The notes beneath the pieces are model-generated. The model was not told the DNA's origin. It did not search any database and saw nothing but the letters and a program-made list of their open reading frames with translations. From an uncultured Flavobacteriales bacterium (GTDB taxonomy: Bacteria > Bacteroidota > Bacteroidia > Flavobacteriales_D > Sanyastnellaceae): a stretch of DNA of 10,406 bases. The stretch lies in assembly GCA_937996585.1 (NCBI GenBank), contig CALKUW010000138.1, forward strand, positions 1 through 10,406. The letters run 5' to 3'. The translations under genes and the position numbers were made by a program. Of this stretch, positions 1 through 7,821 are shown in pieces (the first letter of the stretch is position 1; every line of letters starts with the position of its first letter).

Positions 1-451
1 TCCTTCCGGCGTCATCCCAGCCGTAGAATCCATCGCGGAGGTTGTACACCTCCTTGAACCCCTTGGAAGTAAGAAAGGACATGGCGTCCGCGCTGCGGCC
101 ACCGGCTGCGCAGTAGACGGCAATGGGGCGGTCCTTGGGGAGCTTCACGGCCCGTTCTCCAAAGTCGTCTTCCAGGAAATCAAGGAAGCAGGCGCCTTCG
201 ATGTGGCCCTTGTCCCATTCCCGCTGGGTGCGGACATCAATCAGCAGCAGGTCGGGCCTTTCCGAAACCAACGCGAGCAGCTCCGAATCGTCTATGTCCC
301 GGGCCACCGCCGGCGTGGTCTGTTCGACCGGTGCATCGGCAGCTTCCGCAGGTGCGGGGGCAGGGGATGAACAGCCGGCCGTTTCAAGGGTGAGGAAACC
401 GAGGAGGGCCATCATGCTGGCCCAAGGGGAGGGAAGCGTCATCCGTTTCAT
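1..451 (-). CDS. Rhodanese-like domain lipoprotein (3' end cut by window edge)
   Basis: Single rhodanese-homology domain protein, a sulfurtransferase or thiol-handling fold, predicted to be exported and lipid-anchored. The minus strand reads open from an ATG at 451 to the window edge, giving 150 residues without a stop. Residues 1-27 form a hydrophobic leader ending in TAGC, an acceptable though not ideal lipobox (Cys27). A Pro/Ala-rich linker follows to about residue 50. The rhodanese domain starts near residue 52, with IDVRTQREWDKGHIEGA (71-87) and the active-site loop CAAGGRS, catalytic Cys114. GFYGW (141-145) marks the end of the domain, so only a few residues are probably missing. Met4 or Met13 are alternative starts, since the best -7 promoter element lies only 9 bases upstream of the first ATG. 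The gene is divergent from the M43 protease gene. The family is clear; the physiological substrate (thiosulfate, persulfide or other) cannot be told from sequence. Confidence 0.85.
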   Translation of the reverse strand, partial: MKRMTLPSPWASMMALLGFLTLETAGCSSPAPAPAEAADAPVEQTTPAVARDIDDSELLALVSERPDLLLIDVRTQREWDKGHIEGACFLDFLEDDFGERAVKLPKDRPIAVYCAAGGRSADAMSFLTSKGFKEVYNLRDGFYGWDDAGR

Positions 452-459
452 GGTGCAAC

Positions 460-467
460 CAAAACTA
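460..467 (-). promoter_or_regulatory. Bacteroidota-type -7 promoter element (TAGTTTTG)
   Basis: The minus strand reads TAGTTTTG, a full match to the Bacteroidota primary-sigma -7 consensus TAnnTTTG. It lies 8 bases before the first ATG of the rhodanese lipoprotein, so transcription would begin only a few bases from that ATG. This implies either an almost leaderless message or use of Met4 or Met13. No TTG/TTTG -33 element was found at the expected distance upstream, so this rests on the -7 motif alone. Confidence 0.45.
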
Positions 468-561
468 GTTCCCGTGCCGTTTATCCCCCGTATCGTCCGG
501 GATGGGAGGCGTTGGGGCATGCTCCCTTGTTCGCCGCAGTATCTTGCCATCCTGCAAGCCC

Positions 562-2664
562 ATGTTGAATTCGCATTTCCACCTGCACATCCGTGCCGCC
601 GCTTCGGCCTTGTTGATGGTCCTGTCCTTCCATGTCAACGGTCAGGACGTATTCCCCTGCGGACAGCCGGACGCCCAGGCGGCCTTCGACGCCGCCCATC
701 CGGGTGCCGCTGCGGCCCGTGAAGCCGCGGAACCGTCCACCCGTGAAGCCGCGCGACAGTTGCTGCAGCGTGGCGGTGGTGACAATGAGCTGTACATCAT
801 CCCCGTGGTGTTCCATGTGATCCACGACAACGGCGAGGAGAACATCTCCGATGCCCAGATCCACGACGCCATGGACATCCTGAATGCGGATTTCAGGAAA
901 CTGAATGCGGATACCGGGCAGATCGTGGCGGGCTTCGTGGACATCGCCGCAGATGTCGATGTGGAATTCCGACTGGCCAAGCGGGACCCGGAGGGCAACT
1001 GCCATTCGGGCATCAACCGGCTGCAGGATGAATTGACCTACGAAGGCAACAATGAGATGAAACAGCTCATCCATTGGCCGCGTCACAGCTACATGAACGT
1101 CTACGTGGCGGCGAGTGCGGCAGGAGCAGCGGGCTATACCAATTACCCTTCGGAATGGGGTGCAGGCACCGATGGCATCGTGCTGCGGCACGATTATGTG
1201 GGCAGCATCGGCACCAGCAACCCTTACCGCAGCCGCACCCTGACACACGAATGCGGCCACTGGCTCAACCTGCCACACACGTGGGGCAGCTCCAACAGCC
1301 CCAACGAGGAGGACAACTGCGACATCGACGACGGGGTGGAGGACACCCCGCTATGTCTGGGAAGCCCCGTAGGACTGTGCGACCTGGACAGGACCACCTG
1401 CGGGTCACTCGACAACGTCCAGAACTACATGGAGTATAGCTACTGCGCCAAGATGTACACCCTGGGGCAGCGGGCCCGGATGCGGGCGGCCCTCAACAAC
1501 AGCATCGCCGATCGCGATGAGCTCTGGACAGCCCAGAACCTCGAGGATACCGGTGTCTTCGAGGAAGAGCTCCTGTGCCGCGCCGAGTTCACGGTGGACC
1601 GGGTGGAGGTCTGCCTGGGTGATCCCCTCCAGTTCACGGACGGGAGTTATTTCGGTGTCACGACATGGTCTTGGGACTTCGGGGATGGGAACGTCCTTAC
1701 CGGCTCGACAGACTCGGTGCACCGCAATCCATCGCATGTCTACACCGAGCCCGGGGAGTTCGAGGTCTACCTGACCGTGTCCAATGAGACGGGCTCCGTG
1801 ACCTCCGAGGACCCGGTTGTGATCCGCGTGATGGACGATGGGATGCTCGACGCCCCCATGGTCGAGGGGTTCGAGGTCGGCGAAGGGCCCTGGAGCGAGG
1901 GCCAGTGGGAGGTGTCGACGCTGGCGGGCCAACCCTGGATCATCCGGGAAACCTCGGGCTACTCGGGCAGCCGCTCCCTGTATGTGCGGAACCGCCAAAA
2001 CGAGGGGAATGAGATCACCCGTGTGACCTCCATGACCTACGATGCCGGGGATATGGCCTCCATCTTCATCTCCTACAAATACGCCTACAGCCACCGCACC
2101 ACGGGTGAGACGGACGACAGGCTCAAGTTGCAGGTCAGCAAGGATTGCGGCGAGTCCTGGAACACACGCCAATTCCACCGCGGCATCATTGACCTGCCCA
2201 CTGCGGAGCCGCATGGCGGAAATTTCTATCCGTCCGGAACCGATGAATGGGCGGGCCACATCGAAGAGGTGACCAACCAGTCCTACATGGTGCCCAACCT
2301 GCGCATCCGTTTCGAGTTCGAGTCCAAGGGAGGCAACAATGTCTTCATTGATGACATCAATGTCTACGGCATGGACTCCCTCGGAAATGTGCAGACCCTG
2401 GTCCCACAGGTCGGCGCACCGGTCCTGGCCATGGAGGTCTATCCCAACCCGACCGATGGCGCGTCGACGGTGCAGGCTTTCTGGCCGGGAGACGGCGCCG
2501 GGCTGCGCGTGCACGATGCAGCAGGCCGTCTGGTCAGGGAAGAGCGGCTCACCGGAAACGGAGGCCGCCGCATCCAACTCGAAGGGCTGGCACCGGGGGT
2601 GCACCTCGTCGAATTGAATGCGGCGGGTCAACGGCTCGTGAAGCGGTTGCTCGTCCTGCGCTGA
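562..2664 (+). CDS. Secreted M43 (pappalysin/cytophagalysin-type) zinc metalloprotease with PKD and T9SS sorting domains
   Basis: Extracellular zinc endopeptidase of 700 residues. The ATG at 562 is chosen because it puts the signal peptide (about 1-27, hydrophobic core AAASALLMVLSF) at the very N-terminus; the longer reading from 502 would bury it. Residues 28-85 look like a propeptide and contain a CG pair (VFPCGQPD) that could act as a cysteine switch. The catalytic domain starts at about 90 with IIPVVFHVIH. It has the zinc motif HECGHWLNLPH (His229, Glu230, His233, His239) and a Met-turn NYMEYS (Met290). In the extended HExxHxxGxxH motif the usual Gly is Asn236. A PKD domain with WSWDFGDG follows at about 339-425. 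Then comes a beta-rich, probably jelly-roll/MAM-like region (about 430-610), and a type A T9SS C-terminal domain (about 615-700, VYPNPTDG at 626-633). The protein is therefore expected to cross the outer membrane by T9SS and lose this tail. Its substrate is unknown. It converges on the cytochrome peroxidase gene. Confidence 0.93.
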   Translation: MLNSHFHLHIRAAASALLMVLSFHVNGQDVFPCGQPDAQAAFDAAHPGAAAAREAAEPSTREAARQLLQRGGGDNELYIIPVVFHVIHDNGEENISDAQIHDAMDILNADFRKLNADTGQIVAGFVDIAADVDVEFRLAKRDPEGNCHSGINRLQDELTYEGNNEMKQLIHWPRHSYMNVYVAASAAGAAGYTNYPSEWGAGTDGIVLRHDYVGSIGTSNPYRSRTLTHECGHWLNLPHTWGSSNSPNEEDNCDIDDGVEDTPLCLGSPVGLCDLDRTTCGSLDNVQNYMEYSYCAKMYTLGQRARMRAALNNSIADRDELWTAQNLEDTGVFEEELLCRAEFTVDRVEVCLGDPLQFTDGSYFGVTTWSWDFGDGNVLTGSTDSVHRNPSHVYTEPGEFEVYLTVSNETGSVTSEDPVVIRVMDDGMLDAPMVEGFEVGEGPWSEGQWEVSTLAGQPWIIRETSGYSGSRSLYVRNRQNEGNEITRVTSMTYDAGDMASIFISYKYAYSHRTTGETDDRLKLQVSKDCGESWNTRQFHRGIIDLPTAEPHGGNFYPSGTDEWAGHIEEVTNQSYMVPNLRIRFEFESKGGNNVFIDDINVYGMDSLGNVQTLVPQVGAPVLAMEVYPNPTDGASTVQAFWPGDGAGLRVHDAAGRLVREERLTGNGGRRIQLEGLAPGVHLVELNAAGQRLVKRLLVLR

Positions 2665-2670
2665 GTCCGA

Positions 2671-4068
2671 TCAACCCGGTTCCTGGCACCCGAGGTCCAC
2701 GCTGGACTGGGGATCGGCATTCGGGAAGCAGTTGCCACTCGGGATGGACCCGGGGACGTAGCGATCGAGAGACGCATCATATAGGCCGTCCGCAAGGAAC
2801 ATGAACAGATCCTGCTCCTGCTTTTCGGTCAGTTCAACCGCCTGATAGTCGGCGGAAAGGAAGGACTGGGCTTCGGGCTTGGCGCATTCGCCGTCCACCT
2901 TGTAGCTGATGACGTCCTTCAGGTTGTAGAAGGTGCCACCGTGGCCGTAGAAAGGGCTGTCCTTGAGGTTGTACAGCTGGGGCGTCTTGAACGCGTGCTT
3001 GTCGCCATCCTGCCCGGTGAATCCACCCCGTCCAAGGGCCAGATCCGTTCCGGAGAGACCGTAGGTATCCACTCCGGCGTCCAGATCTGCTATGCCCGGC
3101 ATGTCGGGCATCCCCAAGGCGTGGAAGCCCCCGTCGGTCAGGCCGGGGCCGTTGTGGCAGGTGCCGCATTTGGCCGCACCGAAGAAAACCATGGCGCCGT
3201 CCTTCTGCTGCTGTGTCATCGCGTGGTGCTCGCCCCTCAACCACTTCTGGAAGGGCGCTTCCGTGGACATGATGGTCCGCTCGTAGGCGGCGATGGCCAA
3301 ACCAGCCGTCTCCACCGAGTACCGCTCCTCCTCCGGGAAGTCCGGGAAGGCGGCATCGAACATGGCCACGTATTGGGGCATGTGGTCAAAGAACTCGGCG
3401 TCAGGAGCCATCCGGTGCACGGTCAGGCCGGCGATGGCCTGTGTTTCCATGCCCGCATAACCCAGGTAGTTCACGGCGAGCGGGGTTCCCTCCGTCCAAT
3501 TGGCTTCGGTACCAACGTTCGGGCCGTAGGCGCCGAATTGTCCGTTCCACAGGACCACAGGCGTGAAGGCCCCATTCATGGCGGTGGGCGTCCGCATGGG
3601 TTGCCTGTCGATGGTCGCAGGGTCATAGTCGGGGGAGATCACCCGGCCCTCACCCCGCACACCGAAGCCGACACCGCCGTCACCCAGTCCCTGTTGCACG
3701 CCCGCCTGGAAGCCTGCCGCCGCGTGGTGGCAACTGGCACAGCTGTACGTTCCCATACCGCTTTCTTCCACGGCATCCATACCGAGTGCAGTCTCATGGA
3801 ACAACATCCGACCGAGGTTGACCTTGTCCGCGGTCAGCGGATTGGCCGGATCCTGGGGGATCTGGTCCAGATAGTGGGGGTCCGGCATGTGCAGGTTGGC
3901 GTAACCCTGCTGGCCGAGCGCGTCAATGATGGTGGCCAAGAGTTGGAAGTCCTTGTCCACAGGTTCGGGATTGATGGCGTTGCTGGGGTTGCAGGAAGGA
4001 AGGGTCACAGCGGCGATGAGGGCCAGGGCAACGGTCATCAGGGCGGAGAGGGAAAGCTTTTGGGACAT
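2671..4068 (-). CDS. Di-heme cytochrome c peroxidase / MauG-family lipoprotein
   Basis: Periplasmic or surface lipoprotein of 465 residues in the bacterial di-heme cytochrome c peroxidase/MauG family, which reduces hydrogen peroxide with electrons from small c-type cytochromes or oxidises protein substrates. The leader ends in LPSC (lipobox, Cys26). Two c-type heme sites are visible: CASCH at 110-114 and CGTCH at 301-305, the usual spacing for two cytochrome domains. Other family landmarks are LGRMLFHE (85-92, the N-terminal heme domain), RTPTAMNGAF (159-168), and KTPQLYNLKDSPFYGHGG (361-378) in the second domain. Extra cysteines in the C-terminal part (395, 447, 461) may form disulfides. Whether it is a true peroxidase or MauG-like depends on axial ligands I cannot assign by eye. 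It stands alone: the downstream gene is convergent, and 121 bp separate its start from the upstream CLC gene. No clear promoter motif was found in that gap. Confidence 0.9.
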   Translation of the reverse strand: MSQKLSLSALMTVALALIAAVTLPSCNPSNAINPEPVDKDFQLLATIIDALGQQGYANLHMPDPHYLDQIPQDPANPLTADKVNLGRMLFHETALGMDAVEESGMGTYSCASCHHAAAGFQAGVQQGLGDGGVGFGVRGEGRVISPDYDPATIDRQPMRTPTAMNGAFTPVVLWNGQFGAYGPNVGTEANWTEGTPLAVNYLGYAGMETQAIAGLTVHRMAPDAEFFDHMPQYVAMFDAAFPDFPEEERYSVETAGLAIAAYERTIMSTEAPFQKWLRGEHHAMTQQQKDGAMVFFGAAKCGTCHNGPGLTDGGFHALGMPDMPGIADLDAGVDTYGLSGTDLALGRGGFTGQDGDKHAFKTPQLYNLKDSPFYGHGGTFYNLKDVISYKVDGECAKPEAQSFLSADYQAVELTEKQEQDLFMFLADGLYDASLDRYVPGSIPSGNCFPNADPQSSVDLGCQEPG

Positions 4069-4167
4069 GGCGCATTCGATTGGGTTACGGGATCAAATCA
4101 CGCCCCATCCCGGGCCGATGGAATTGACGTCCATCATCCCTTGAAGCTGACATTCGTCATGCCTTGT

Positions 4168-4185
4168 ACCCGCCTCCGAGCGGGT
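4168..4185 (-). terminator. Possible terminator hairpin after the CLC gene
   Basis: A perfect 6-bp GC-rich inverted repeat with a 6-base loop (minus strand ACCCGC, loop TCGGAG, GCGGGT) begins 4 bases after the CLC stop codon. It is placed where the four-gene transcript should end and before the peroxidase gene begins. No T-tract follows on either strand, so it does not fit a classical intrinsic terminator. It may instead be a 3'-end stabilising hairpin. Confidence 0.35.
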
Positions 4186-4189
4186 CAGC

Positions 4190-5998
4190 TCATTCCTCGG
4201 AAACCTCCTGCAGCCAGTTGCGATATGCACCGAACAGCTTGGATCGGCTCACGAAGCCGACGTATTGCCCTTCCTTGAGGACGGGCAGGTTCCATGCGCC
4301 CGTGCGGTCGAACTTTTGCATGACCGCATCCATGTGCTCTCCCCATTCAAGGGTCGCAGCGGGCAGGACCATGAGGTCCTGTACCGTAAGCGCCTCATAC
4401 CGGGACCGGTCAAACATGACCCCCCTGATTTCCTCGAGGGGCACGATGCCGATGAGCTCCCCCCTGTCGTCCAGAACGGGGTGGATGTTGCGGCGGCTGC
4501 GCGCCACCACGTCGACCAGCTGGCCCAGGTTCATCCCGGCATGGACCGGGTCGAAGTCCTGCTCCACCTCGTCGGCCAGCGTCATCAATGTCAGGACCGC
4601 CTTGTCCTTGTCGTGGGTGATCAGTTCCCCCCGTTCGGCCAGTTCCTCGGTGTAGATGCTGTTGGGGCGCATCCACCGCGCCGTCTGGAAGGCGATGGCG
4701 CTGGTGAGCATCAGGGGAATGAACAGGTCATAGCCGCCGCTGGCCTCTGCCGCCAGGAAAATGGCGGTCAAGGGCGCGCGCAGGATGCCGGACAGCAGAC
4801 CGGCCATTCCGGCCAGCACGAAGTGCCCCCCGATGAGGTGCCAGCCCGGGAACACGAGATCGGTCACAGCGAGGTAGACCCCACCGAGCATGGCACCACT
4901 GAACAGGGCGGGGGCGAAAATGCCCCCTACGCCTCCGGCACCGACGGTCAATCCGGTCAGGGCAGGCTTGCAGAGCCACAGGATGCCCATCACGAGCAGC
5001 AGTTTTGGCGTGGTCCCGGGAACGAATTGGCCAATGCCCTCGGGGTCCAGCCGATCAACCTTGCCGCGGAGGAGATCATTGATCAAATCGAAACCCTCAC
5101 CATACAAGGAGGGAAAGGCCATAAGTGCAAGACCGATGAGGCAGCCGGCAACGACAATACGCGCTCCCGGGTGGCGGAATCGGCGCATGGTCCTGCTGGC
5201 ACCCCGATAGACGGCACTGAACCAGACGGAAGCCATGCCGCACAAGGCGGCGAAGGGAATGAAGGCGAAAAAGGTGCCATCCCATGCGGGCAGGTTGCGC
5301 CCCGCCTTGACCAGTTCGGTGGGATCGATGAACAAAGCCGTGGACAGCAGGGCCGAAAGGGAGGCGACGAGGAGGGGGACAAGGCTGGCCGTGGTCAGGT
5401 CGAGCATGATGACCTCCACAGCAAATACGATGGCGGCCAGCGGAGCATTGAACATGGCAGCCAGAGAGGCCGTGGCCGCGCATCCGATGAGCACGAGCCG
5501 GTGTCGGTAGTCCAGTTTGAATCGCTCGGCGACCTCCGTGGCCACGGCTGCACTGCTTTGAACGGTTGGGGCCTCCAGTCCGGCACTACCACCGAATCCC
5601 ACGGTGATGAAGGAGGCGGCTACAGGGCTTACCATGGACATGCGCGTCAGCCGCGCCCTCAAACGCGATATGGCATGGAGGGTGGCGGGAATGCCTGGGC
5701 CGGGGTGGCGATTTGAAAAGACGCGCCTGATGAGGATGTGGGTGAGGACCAGTCCAATGGTGGGAAGAAGGAACCTGATTTCGGCCCCGGAATTACCGGA
5801 CAGTGCGACCCACGGCAATTCGCGCAACCAGCCGACCCCGTTCTTCAGAAGCACGGCAAGCAAACCGGAAATCACGCCGATGAGGGCTGCAATGAGCACG
5901 ATGACATTGCCCGGCCCGAGGCTATCCCTCCACTGCGCCTGTATCCAGTTCCATCCGGGCAGGTGTGAGCCAGGACCGGTCCATGTCCGATTGCTCAT
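4190..5998 (-). CDS. CLC-family anion channel/transporter with C-terminal CBS pair
   Basis: Integral membrane anion channel or anion/proton exchanger of the CLC family, 602 residues. The start at 5998 is chosen because its ATG overlaps the phosphatase stop as ATGA, as at the two upstream junctions; an ATG at 6022 is the alternative. Hydrophobic helices fill about 30-440. Ion-pathway motifs are GPGIP (100-104; Escherichia coli has GSGIP), GLEAPTVQ with the gating glutamate Glu142 (E. coli GREGP, Glu148), GGIFAP (358-363), and Tyr449 in the position of E. coli Tyr445. The inner proton-path glutamate (E. coli Glu203) is Val196 within FAVEV, as in vertebrate CLC channels. The Pro in GPGIP matches the residue giving nitrate preference in plant CLCa. 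Residues about 484-600 form two CBS domains, a common nucleotide-sensing regulatory module. Selectivity and channel-versus-exchanger behaviour are inferences. It is the last gene of the coupled cassette. Confidence 0.92.
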   Translation of the reverse strand: MSNRTWTGPGSHLPGWNWIQAQWRDSLGPGNVIVLIAALIGVISGLLAVLLKNGVGWLRELPWVALSGNSGAEIRFLLPTIGLVLTHILIRRVFSNRHPGPGIPATLHAISRLRARLTRMSMVSPVAASFITVGFGGSAGLEAPTVQSSAAVATEVAERFKLDYRHRLVLIGCAATASLAAMFNAPLAAIVFAVEVIMLDLTTASLVPLLVASLSALLSTALFIDPTELVKAGRNLPAWDGTFFAFIPFAALCGMASVWFSAVYRGASRTMRRFRHPGARIVVAGCLIGLALMAFPSLYGEGFDLINDLLRGKVDRLDPEGIGQFVPGTTPKLLLVMGILWLCKPALTGLTVGAGGVGGIFAPALFSGAMLGGVYLAVTDLVFPGWHLIGGHFVLAGMAGLLSGILRAPLTAIFLAAEASGGYDLFIPLMLTSAIAFQTARWMRPNSIYTEELAERGELITHDKDKAVLTLMTLADEVEQDFDPVHAGMNLGQLVDVVARSRRNIHPVLDDRGELIGIVPLEEIRGVMFDRSRYEALTVQDLMVLPAATLEWGEHMDAVMQKFDRTGAWNLPVLKEGQYVGFVSRSKLFGAYRNWLQEVSEE

Positions 5999-7821
5999 CC
6001 CAACCTGATCCTGACCCCGCACACCAGGATGTCGTCCACCTGGTCCTCATCGGCCTCCTGCCGCCACCGTTCGATGCGATCGCGCAGTTGCCTTTCCTGT
6101 TCATCCACTCCCATGCCCGCGATTTCCGAGAGCAATTCCCGGAAACGCTTCCGCATGAATTTGCGGCCTTTGGGACCGCCAAACTGGTCAGCATAGCCAT
6201 CGGAAGCGCAATAGACCATGTCGCCGTCCTTCAATTCGTGGGTGTGCGTCTGGTATTTGTGATCACCTGTTTCAAAGCTCGCGATGGCGCGCTTGTCGGG
6301 TTTCAACTCCGTGATCGCGCCATCCCGAACGATGTAAGCAGGTGAATGGGCCCCGGCATACTCGAGACGGCCCTCCTCGAGGTTGATGGACACCAGCCCT
6401 ATGTCCATCCCATCCGGCACCTGGTGCTCCGCATCAAGTCCGCTGTCCTTGCCGCGGTGAAGCACATCGCGCGCCAATGTGTTCAGCCGGTCAAGGATTT
6501 TCCCGGGCTGCGTGTACACTTTGCCGATGTGCTGGAGGGCGTTGTGACCGAGCAGGCTCATGAAGGCGCCTGGAACGCCATGGCCCGTGCAGTCCACGGC
6601 CGCGAACATGCGCCACGCATCCAGTTTGTGGAACCAGGGGAAATCCCCGCTGACGCCATCGCGCGGCATGTAGAGCACGAAATGCCGGTCGAAGATGCTT
6701 CGACGGTTGGCTTCACTGGGCAGGATGGCCCCTTGGATGCGGCGCGCATAGTCAATGCTTGAAGTCAGGTCGTTGTAGAGGCGGGTGAGTTCGTCACCCT
6801 GTTCCTCGAGCAGTGCCGTCTGACGGGTCAAGGCCTCCGTGCGCTCGGCCACCTTGGCTTCCATTTCGCGTTCGAATCCAGCAAGGTCATCCCGCATGGC
6901 GATGAGCGTCTTGCCAAGCACATCCTCATCGGACAAGGGCGTGTATTCGGCGTCGAATTGACCCCGGCCCACGGCGGCGCTGAAATCACGGGTCCTTCTG
7001 AGCCCGTCTGCCAGCCGGTCCAGCGCACGGGACATTTCACCGATCTCATCCTTGCGGTCGGGCATGGAAAAAGGATGATCAATGCCACGAGACAGGTACA
7101 GCAGTCGTGCCCGCACCTTCAGTAGCGGACGGCGGATGGCGCGCGTCACGCCCCCGGCGATGAAGATGCCGGCGAGCAGGACGAAAAGTGAGATCCAACG
7201 GACGAGGGTGTCGAGGCGCTTGCCGCTGCTTTCAACGGAGTCATGGGTGACGCCTGCGGCTTCCGTGAAATGTTGTTCGAGCAGGCCAAGGTCTTCCTCG
7301 AGCGAGTCAAGCCGGGAAGCCAGGTCCGCGCCGGGCTCGAACGGATTGTCCAAGAGTTCATCCACCTTCCACAACCGGTCGAAATCCAATTCCAGTTCAG
7401 CCTTTCGGGTGCCGGGCGGAACCAGCCCCTGCAGGGCGTCGAGCAGGGCGTCGGAGGCGAGGTGATGGCGGAACAGGCGCTCGTGGACCGGCGATTGTTC
7501 CGGGGCAGCATCGCGCAGGACGAGGAGCTTGTCCTCGAACCCCGATTGGAGTTCATCGAGCGAGCGGTGGGCATCGATGTGCAGGTGGCTGGGTTCGGGC
7601 AACCGGGCGGCGAGCAATGCATAGGCGCGCATGGCCTCCACCCGCTGCTGGAGTTTGGCGACCTCGGTCTTGGCTTGATCCAGCTGCGCGCTTTGTTCCA
7701 GCAGATCGGATTGCTGCCGCGTCGTCCGGGCGGTAAGGAAAAAGAACACCGCCAGGGCCGCGATGAACATTCCGAAACCGGCGAAAATGCGCGCTCCGAT
7801 GGAATGGAACCAATGCTTCAT
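5995..7821 (-). CDS. Membrane HAMP-SpoIIE (PP2C-type) serine/threonine phosphatase
   Basis: Transmembrane signalling phosphatase of 608 residues. TM1 is about 10-30. A mostly helical extracytoplasmic region with no recognised sensor fold spans 31-206, and TM2 is about 207-224. A HAMP domain and its extension follow (about 225-310, with DEIGEMSRALDRLADGL at 258-274). A charged coiled-coil linker (about 312-350) leads into a SpoIIE/RsbU-type PP2C domain (about 375-606). Metal-binding aspartates are present in DGVSGDF (388-394), DCTGHGVPGAF (410-420), SDGYADQFGG (540-549) and QVDDILV (594-600), so it should be active. Such phosphatases usually dephosphorylate STAS-domain anti-anti-sigma factors in partner-switching pathways; no STAS protein or anti-sigma kinase lies in this window. 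Both ends overlap their neighbours by 4 bp (ATGA), indicating translational coupling to the TPR-like gene before it and the CLC gene after it. Confidence 0.93.
   Translation of the reverse strand: MKHWFHSIGARIFAGFGMFIAALAVFFFLTARTTRQQSDLLEQSAQLDQAKTEVAKLQQRVEAMRAYALLAARLPEPSHLHIDAHRSLDELQSGFEDKLLVLRDAAPEQSPVHERLFRHHLASDALLDALQGLVPPGTRKAELELDFDRLWKVDELLDNPFEPGADLASRLDSLEEDLGLLEQHFTEAAGVTHDSVESSGKRLDTLVRWISLFVLLAGIFIAGGVTRAIRRPLLKVRARLLYLSRGIDHPFSMPDRKDEIGEMSRALDRLADGLRRTRDFSAAVGRGQFDAEYTPLSDEDVLGKTLIAMRDDLAGFEREMEAKVAERTEALTRQTALLEEQGDELTRLYNDLTSSIDYARRIQGAILPSEANRRSIFDRHFVLYMPRDGVSGDFPWFHKLDAWRMFAAVDCTGHGVPGAFMSLLGHNALQHIGKVYTQPGKILDRLNTLARDVLHRGKDSGLDAEHQVPDGMDIGLVSINLEEGRLEYAGAHSPAYIVRDGAITELKPDKRAIASFETGDHKYQTHTHELKDGDMVYCASDGYADQFGGPKGRKFMRKRFRELLSEIAGMGVDEQERQLRDRIERWRQEADEDQVDDILVCGVRIRLG

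Noticed and set aside
540..547. TATCTTGC as a -7 element for the protease gene
   Set aside because: Its last two bases differ from the consensus and the nearest upstream TTG triplets are at wrong spacings (10 and 25 bases).
1405..2631. Long minus-strand open frame (408 codons) antisense to the protease gene
   Set aside because: The translation is rich in His, Val, Gly and Asp with no family motifs. The plus strand carries clear PKD and T9SS domains over the same bases.
2941..4278. Long plus-strand open frame (445 codons) opposite the peroxidase gene
   Set aside because: It is opposite two intact CxxCH heme motifs and a lipobox on the minus strand. The product has no recognisable domain and a mirror-strand composition.
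4265..5716. Long plus-strand open frame (483 codons) opposite the CLC gene
   Set aside because: It is a Gly/Gln/His/Glu-rich translation typical of GC-rich antisense frames. The minus strand encodes an unmistakable CLC protein.
5999..6022. Longer start for the CLC gene at 6022
   Set aside because: The ATG at 5998 gives an ATGA overlap identical in type to the two other cassette junctions. The extra eight residues carry no conserved feature.
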